Shown piece by piece: positions 10,973 to 64,000 of a stretch of DNA of 64,000 nucleotides. Where the stretch lies: the NCBI GenBank assembly GCA_032718565.1, contig JAVGVS010000112.1, positions 756,884 to 820,883 on the forward strand, read 5' to 3'. Source of the stretch: Distichodus sexfasciatus. Taxonomy: Eukaryota; Chordata; Actinopteri; Characiformes; Distichodontidae. The position numbers and the translations under genes are program-made. The notes under the pieces were generated by a model. That model made no database searches. It was given only the letters and a program-made list of their open reading frames with translations, and was not told the DNA's origin. Numbering within the stretch: position 1 is the stretch's first letter; each line of letters begins with the position of its first letter.

Positions 10973-12019
10973 ATGGAGCTTATTAAAAGCGACGCCAAGC
11001 CGGAGGCTGACGACAGGGGGCGACAAAGAGGCGACAAGCCGAGCGTCGTCCCGGAGAAACAAGTGCAACGAAATCAACTGGAGCTCCGTCCCGGACTAGT
11101 GTGCGGCGGAGATGCGGCTCCGGTGTGCCGCCCGCGCCAGAGAAGCGACCCGGAGCCCCGGACCGCGAGCGACGCCGCCGGTCTGCTTATGGCTAAGCCG
11201 TCGTCGGGTAAGACGCACGGCGAGAAGGAAAGTCCGAATAAGAAGGGAACCAGTTCGACCGAAGGCTTACCGGACGGCCGCCAGGGCAAGAAGAAGCACA
11301 GGCGGCGACCCTCCAAGAAGAAGCGCCGCTGGAAGCCTTACTTCAAGCTGACGTGGGAAGAGAAAAAGGAGTTGGACGAGCGCGAAACGGAGCGGGCGTC
11401 GCGAGTGCGAGCCGAAATGTTCGCCAAAGGACTCCCGGTAGCGCCCTATAACACCACGCAGTTCTTGATGGAGGAGCACGACAGAGAGGAGCCCGACCTC
11501 AACACCGAACTTGGCGGTCGGAGGTCTTTCGGGGCCAGTCGCTCCGAGGACACGGCCAGCGACGAAGAGCATTTCGAGGTGGAGGAGGACGAGGACGACG
11601 AAGAGGACGCTGTCGGTATCTGTGTCGGCGGCGGGAGAAGCGACGGTGTGGTGCGCGCGGGGCACGCGGGCGGAGAGTTTCTCCAGAGGGACTTTTCCGA
11701 GACCTACGAGCGCTACCACGTGGAGACGCTCCAGAATATGTCCAAACAAGAACTCGTGAGAGAATATTTGGAGCTGGAGAAGTGCATGTCGCGCTTAGAG
11801 GAGGAGAACAACTGGCTCCGCCACGTCCGGAGAAACTCCGACGCTCCGGCTGAGAGCGCGCACGACGACGACGAAGACGCCGCCGCCGCCGCCGCCGGGG
11901 GCGCGCAGCGCGTTCGCGAGCTGGAGAGCGAGGTGGAGAGACTGAAGGCGCTGAACAGCGAGCTGCTCTACCAACAGCAGGGACTCAACGGCTGTAAAAC
12001 GGCACACGACGCGCAGTGA
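10973..12019 (+). CDS. hexim1: HEXIM1, 7SK snRNP inhibitor of P-TEFb
   Basis: Nuclear RNA-binding protein that, bound to 7SK snRNA, holds and inhibits CDK9/cyclin T (P-TEFb) and so restrains RNA polymerase II elongation. The single exon of 348 codons is typical. Residues 1-104 are a disordered region. The basic arginine-rich motif/NLS is at about 105-121 (KKKHRRRPSKKKRRWKPY). The PYNTTQFL block at 158-165 is the conserved P-TEFb-inhibiting element. An acidic run (SDEEHFEVEEDEDDEEDA) lies at about 196-213. The C-terminal cyclin-T-binding dimerisation region at about 243-338 has two helical stretches, split by an acidic and poly-Ala insert near 298-308. GC-rich and CpG-dense throughout. HEXIM1 is preferred over HEXIM2 because of the neighbouring acbd4 and the long N terminus, though a fish single-copy HEXIM is possible. 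Confidence 0.95.
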   Translation: MELIKSDAKPEADDRGRQRGDKPSVVPEKQVQRNQLELRPGLVCGGDAAPVCRPRQRSDPEPRTASDAAGLLMAKPSSGKTHGEKESPNKKGTSSTEGLPDGRQGKKKHRRRPSKKKRRWKPYFKLTWEEKKELDERETERASRVRAEMFAKGLPVAPYNTTQFLMEEHDREEPDLNTELGGRRSFGASRSEDTASDEEHFEVEEDEDDEEDAVGICVGGGRSDGVVRAGHAGGEFLQRDFSETYERYHVETLQNMSKQELVREYLELEKCMSRLEEENNWLRHVRRNSDAPAESAHDDDEDAAAAAAGGAQRVRELESEVERLKALNSELLYQQQGLNGCKTAHDAQ

Positions 12020-12461
12020 TGGACGGAGAAATTTTGTGTGTCTATTTTGTTGTCTTAACTGTAAGCTTTGGTAGCCAATGCGACGCTCTTTCAGACCGAT
12101 GTCTAAAGGTATTTTTTTGTACAACAATTTTATTCGTTCGTGCGCTCCCTCTCAGTTCTGTCTCGGTTCATTGTAACGTAGGTTAGTTTCCCCCCCAAAC
12201 ACGAATTTCAGTTAAAAAAAAAAAAACAGAGTAAATGGAAGTTCTACGCAATGAAAAGAAACGTGAAATTTGCACGACGAAACGTGCAACCTTTCTCCTC
12301 CCTCGATAACTTGCGGGTATTTGTAAGTTTGCAGTAACCTACGTGACAGAACGCTTTTTGTTGACCAGTCCAGAAAAAACAAAGGTTTGGGGTATCTTCT
12401 TTCTGCTGATGCATTTGATTCTGCTTCACGCTTGTTAATGCATGACCGTGACAGTCTCTGT

Positions 12462-12467
12462 AATAAA
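12462..12467 (+). terminator. hexim1 poly(A) signal candidate
   Basis: AATAAA 443 bp after the stop codon, followed by TGTGGG and an A run. Confidence 0.6.
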
Positions 12468-12519
12468 CTGTGGGAAAAAAAAAACTGTTAACGTTGCTGC
12501 CATTTGTTTTCATCCACAT

Positions 12520-13700
12520 ATATGAGCGATTAAATTATTTAACTTCACCTGTTTGCCCATTTGTGTTTGACTATTTTAAGACTTCTGAACAGCTTTAGAT
12601 ACACGATGTAAACTCACCTTTCTCCTCTGTGACCTATTACACGACAGTAAATCCGAGCATTTCTGAGTGGATCTTATAGGATCTATTGACTTGACGATGA
12701 CCAGTGCAGTTCTGACCTTTTTCCTCTCGACGTTTTCTTGAAAGTGCGGCCTGTTAGAGAAGCACCCAGATAAACCTGCCACGTTATTCACAAACCTAAA
12801 TAACAGGCTTTAACAGCACGGACATCGCAACTGGCTTGAACAATGTAATGATCCATTTGTTATTCTGCATACATTTCATTTTTCTTTTGCCGCTCATTCC
12901 TTATTTTGTATTACTGGGAGTTGGCCAAGACACCTCATGTAAACAATAATAATTTACTTAACACATTACACGATTGTAACACTTTATAAACACATTTTCA
13001 ATAGGAAATATTTTAAGGACGTGTGTAGGACATGGTAATAGAGATGTTATAAATGGGATCTGAGCACTTAAAAATGTAACACTGCTATATAATTAAGCTT
13101 CCTCAACACTAACTTTAGGATTCGTTTATAACATCTTAAACAAGATTGTCACGCAAACATTTTGATCAGTAAAAAAGATCTAAGACTGCTACAGAATCAA
13201 GCTTCAATGCTATGAACTATTGTAGACTATTAAATAGAGTCCATTTATAACATCTCAGTATAACAATGTAACTCACACACAGACCAATCCTAAACAGTAG
13301 CATCTGAACTGTGCTTTGGAAGCTGCAGCAATCTTGCATTGGTTAAGGTGCTTTTTTAAAAACTCATTTCCTCTTCTTTGCGAGTCAAATTTCAAACCTC
13401 GCTTGAACCAAATTAGAAGCCGGTGTGAAAATATCTGAACCTGTGAATCAAAATTCATGCATGAGACAATAAATGACCACAGAGTTCCCTAGATTTTTTT
13501 TGACTGGATCCTTGATCTTACGTCCGATGTATATTGATCCCAAAAATAAATAAACCAAGAAGCAAGTTCATACCAAATATTATATTACGTCATATATATA
13601 TCTCATTTGTACACAGAGGTTAACTTAGCAAGGCTTTGTACAATTGTTACAAAAAAATTGGTCCACACAATCACCCACATAATGTATGAACATAAAAGCA
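12520..13700. other. intergenic, hexim1 to arhgap23
   Basis: AT-rich sequence with no supported gene. Short inverted motifs (GATGTTATAAA near 13.04 kb, TTATAACATCT near 13.13 and 13.25 kb) suggest an old MITE, but no clean ends are seen. A minus-strand AU-rich motif (TTTATTTATTTTT) lies near 13.55 kb. Confidence 0.4.
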
Positions 13701-13701
13701 C

Positions 13702-14150
13702 ATGGGCAAAGACGATTATGACCCACAGAGAGAGACACAGGGTAGACGTGAGGTCATCAACGGGTTAAATGGGGACAAAAACATTAAAAAACAACTGCAG
13801 CAATTTGTGAAAAATGGGTACGAAACGAAGGAACACCGCAGATCGGGACGCGGAGGACAAAGTGGAGGAGACGGCGGCATTCTGGAGCTTAACGGTCGGG
13901 CTCTCGTCCCCCGTGGCTGTAATACTGTCATCTTCATTCAGGAAGACTTGGGATGGGGAGCGGGTGTAGGAGAGAAAATCATAGGAAGTATGAGAGCCGA
14001 AATGTGTTTTTTCGGAACCCTGCAGAGGCCTGTGGCCTTCGCCAACGCCGGAGAGCTGCCCAGGCACCTGAGTGTGGGAGACGTTTTTGTGTTGTCTTCC
14101 TGTAACGCTGATTAAGTCGCGCTGATATGAGATGAGGATCCGGTTGCTTT
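13702..14150. other. ORF-rich block open on both strands
   Basis: The plus strand has a 137-codon ATG frame (13702-14115). The minus strand has a frame of about 130 codons from near 14150 to 13765, preceded by an acceptor-like CTCATATCAG. The minus-strand product is Ser/Thr-rich (SPSQVFLNEDDSITATGDES). I recognise neither product. It could be an extra downstream exon of arhgap23, part of its 3' UTR, or a chance ORF in less AT-rich DNA. Confidence 0.3.
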
Positions 14151-14258
14151 TTTAATGTGCCGTCAAGTGCCCTCCTCCAGTGATGAGGGGGTGAGAGGAG
14201 ACACAGGGAATTAAGCTGGAAGGGGCTCTGCTGCGGGTTTGCCGAACGGCCTTAAGCC

Positions 14259-14264
14259 TTTATT
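14259..14264 (-). terminator. possible distal arhgap23 poly(A) signal
   Basis: AATAAA on the minus strand, about 1.54 kb past the arhgap23 stop codon. Confidence 0.3.
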
Positions 14265-14730
14265 GCATAAATGCAGCATGAACTGTGCTGGTTTTCTGCA
14301 CGCTGCACTTATGCAATAAGCGGCTGAATTGAGATCATCTATAACCGAGATTTAAGCCGTTCAATAGACCTCCTGCCTAAAGCCTTAACTTTAGAGTAGG
14401 CCGGCATGTTTGTTGACTCGGTAAAGGCCTAAAACATATTTAACCACATTTTCACGATCCTGGAGATTTTCAGATCAGATTTGGGGACATGTCATAAGCA
14501 AATTAACAGAATTCTGTTATGGAGTGTTGGTTAAAAAAAGCTAGCAGTCATGGGAAACAGTCATACATACCGTAATATAATTATGTTTAGACGAAGCAAC
14601 ATTCTATTGCTAACTAAAAACATCAGCACCCAATCCAATAAGAATATGGGATGACTACAACCATACAAATATTTGTGTCCTTATTTGTTCCTCATTGAAA
14701 TGGTTTCCCCTTTTGTAAGTTTCTGTTTGT

Positions 14731-15150
14731 TAGGGGGCCATGCAGTGGAACACTGCGTGGAACCCTATTGGAATCGTGCTGATTTGTTTTTTCTGCCTTA
14801 AAACGCAGAAAAAACTGTAAGACCTACAGCTCTGAAATTTGGCAGGTAGGTCCGGTACCCCACCCACTACTCAGGCAAAAAAAATTGCACCAACATAAGC
14901 TATTTTGCGTTTTTCCAAAAAAATTGCATTTTGCCTAATAACTTTTGAACCGTAGCTCCGATTCTCAAAAATCTTATACCATCTTATTCCTTGGGTCAAG
15001 ACGAATCTTTTAGACGCATCTATTTCTGCCGTATTTGATTTTTCGCTAATTTGCATAATATGCAAAACCATCTCTTGTGAATTAGTCCCTGGATTTTTGT
15101 CCAATCTGCATGCAACTGGTATCATTTGAATCAAACTGCATGGCCCCCCG
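14731..15150. mobile_element. MITE with AGGGGGCCATGCAGT ends
   Basis: A 420-bp unit that begins AGGGGGCCATGCAGTG and ends with the inverted match CACTGCATGGCCCCCC-type sequence (ACTGCATGGCCCCCCG on this strand). The inside is AT-rich with no lasting ORF. Family not recognised with certainty. Confidence 0.65.
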
Positions 15151-15377
15151 TAATCACTGCCTGCAGTTATATTTTTGTCCTATTATTAGGTTCACTTACT
15201 GACAAAGAAACTAATTCACTAATGTAACATACAATAGTGTAGAGATCGACCTAAGCAAGTCAGTTAGAGATGGGGAAGAACTGGATGGGGATTAGTTTAA
15301 AGATAAAAATTCTGACGCATATTTCCTTTGACTGTTGGCATTATTACCTTTTATACTGCCATTCCAAAAAAAAAAAA

Positions 15378-15714
15378 AGCTAGGGGTGTAGCGATACATC
15401 AATACATCGATTCAGTGATACACAAAGCCCAAATAGAAAAATCATACATATGGTAGCGTCACTTTATAGCGAATAGAAGGTGTGTTTTGATTAAAAGATA
15501 ACATTTAAATGTCTGGATGAGCTCAGGAATAAAAATGTCAAATGATATTTTGGTTGCTTTTAGTGATCTGATATAAATGAAAATGTATTAAATCAGCGCA
15601 TGAAATCTCTGGCTCTTGAATCGAATACAACTGAAATCGCTCTGTAGCAGACTTTTTGACATCGTTGAATCGATATAATATTTTATTGTGATGAAACTCA
15701 CAATTGACACCCCC
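15378..15714. mobile_element. hAT-like MITE next to the arhgap23 stop
   Basis: The left end AGGGGTGTAGCGATAC and the right end ACACCCCC are inverted, and both ends carry a diverged ATCGATTCA motif. Such ends are common in teleost hAT-derived MITEs. It holds the nearest poly(A) signal of arhgap23. Confidence 0.5.
15682..15687 (-). terminator. proximal arhgap23 poly(A) signal candidate
   Basis: AATAAA on the minus strand, about 118 bp past the stop codon, inside the hAT-like MITE. Confidence 0.5.
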
Positions 15715-15804
15715 ATCATTTGATCTGAAAACCTACAGGAACCTGGACAGAAAGTGCAGTTAAATATCATGAATAAACGCTTTAACATCTTTTGAATCAT
15801 TTGG

Positions 15805-63172
<47,368 letters not shown>

Positions 63173-63620
63173 GACATTTGGGAGATTAGGACCGTTCGGC
63201 GCGAACTAGACAGATGGTTACACATTTAACCGCTCGGCAAAGTGCCTTCTCAGCACAAATCAAAACCCTCAGTAGGCACAGGTGCTCATTTCTCACTCAT
63301 ATTTCGTCGTCGTTTACGCTTCTGAAGTGTCACCTGGACGGAATCAATATAAAATACGTGTTTTTTTTAATTATTATTATTATTATTATTATTATTTCTA
63401 CGGCTCCTGACCGAAATAAACGATCGTAACAGTCTGACTGACACCACCACGACCAGCATCCCGCCCTCAGCACATGGGGCGGGGCCTTAGAAGCACAACA
63501 GCTTGAGTCAGCCAATCAGCAACTCGAACCCGTATTTGCGCGCGTGGAAGGGGAGGAGCAGCTGTGTGTCGCCCCGTAGCTCGTGTTATGGTAGTTATGA
63601 ATGGAAGTGCTCTTAAAATA
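63173..63620 (-). promoter_or_regulatory. arhgap23 5' UTR and likely promoter
   Basis: Moderately GC-rich with scattered CpGs (GTTCGGCGCGAACT near 63194, ATTTGCGCGCGTGG near 63535) and an (ATT)n run at 63369-63397. No TATA box in a fixed place. The start site is not seen. Confidence 0.45.
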
Positions 63621-63623
63621 GCC

Positions 63624-63633
63624 GAGAGAGAGA

Positions 63634-63690
<57 letters not shown>

Positions 63691-63712
63691 TGAGAGAGAC
63701 GAGAGAGAGACA

Positions 63713-63745
<33 letters not shown>

Positions 63746-63749
63746 AGAG

Positions 63750-63796
<47 letters not shown>

Positions 63797-63803
63797 AGAG
63801 ACA

Positions 63804-63866
<63 letters not shown>
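63624..63866. repeat. (GA)n polypurine tract
   Basis: About 240 bp of almost pure GA on the plus strand (CT on the arhgap23 sense strand), 450-700 bp upstream of the start codon. Breaks such as GAGGAGAG and GACAAGAG are scattered through it. The long Ser/Leu frames on the minus strand are products of this repeat. Confidence 0.95.
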
Positions 63867-63871
<5 letters not shown>

Positions 63872-64000
63872 ATGGGGCGAGAGAAAGAGAGAGGGAAGAA
63901 AAATCAGAAGCAGATGGCAGTTTGTAGCCCAAATAGCAATTTGGAGCAAGGAAAATCCACACGCGCAGTCACGTCTTTTTATTTTGGCGAGGTTCCACCA

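Noticed and set aside
11267..11749. 160-codon open frame on the minus strand inside hexim1
   Set aside because: GC-rich coding sequence of hexim1 has few stops on the other strand. The product matches no family and the hexim1 frame explains the region.
63467..63962. Long Ser/Leu frames on the minus strand
   Set aside because: They are translations of the (GA)n tract.

Overview
This window is vertebrate nuclear DNA, almost certainly from a ray-finned (teleost) fish. Genes are split by GT-AG introns, the proteins match vertebrate families, and the introns are full of typical teleost repeats: Tc1-like transposons, hAT-type MITEs, tRNA-derived SINEs, LINE tails and microsatellites. An otophysan fish is possible from the repeat types, but that is only a guess.

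Three genes are present. (1) 911-8200, plus strand: the 3' part of acbd4 (acyl-CoA-binding domain protein 4), nine exons, with the 5' end outside the window. They encode most of the acyl-CoA-binding domain, an FFAT-like motif, a coiled coil and a C-terminal membrane anchor. (2) 10973-12019, plus strand: hexim1, an intronless 348-codon CDS with a predicted intron in its 5' UTR. It encodes the 7SK-snRNA-binding inhibitor of P-TEFb. (3) 63172-15805, minus strand: a complete arhgap23 gene. I rebuilt 24 coding exons that join in frame into about 1,491 codons, with PDZ, PH and RhoGAP domains. The first coding exon lies 22 kb from the second.

Layout: 1-8.7 kb acbd4; 8.9-12.5 kb the CpG-rich hexim1 promoter and gene; 12.5-15.8 kb the tail-to-tail gap between hexim1 and arhgap23, with two MITEs and one unexplained ORF-rich block; 15.8-40.9 kb arhgap23 exons 24 to 2; 40.9-63.1 kb its repeat-rich first intron; 63.1-64 kb exon 1 and the upstream region with a long (GA)n tract. 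acbd4 and hexim1 are also neighbours in mammals. Nothing suggests that the three genes work in one pathway: acbd4 acts at peroxisome-ER contacts, hexim1 in transcription elongation and arhgap23 in Rho signalling.

The richest unexplained material is in the repeats: a hAT-type element with a CGGBP1-like zinc-finger start in two inverted copies, one of which carries a nested AGTATACT-rich MITE; a short hAT derivative that keeps a TATA box and a BED-like ORF start; a 2-kb fold-back; and a near-perfect palindromic MITE. I found no evidence of a wholly new biological system.
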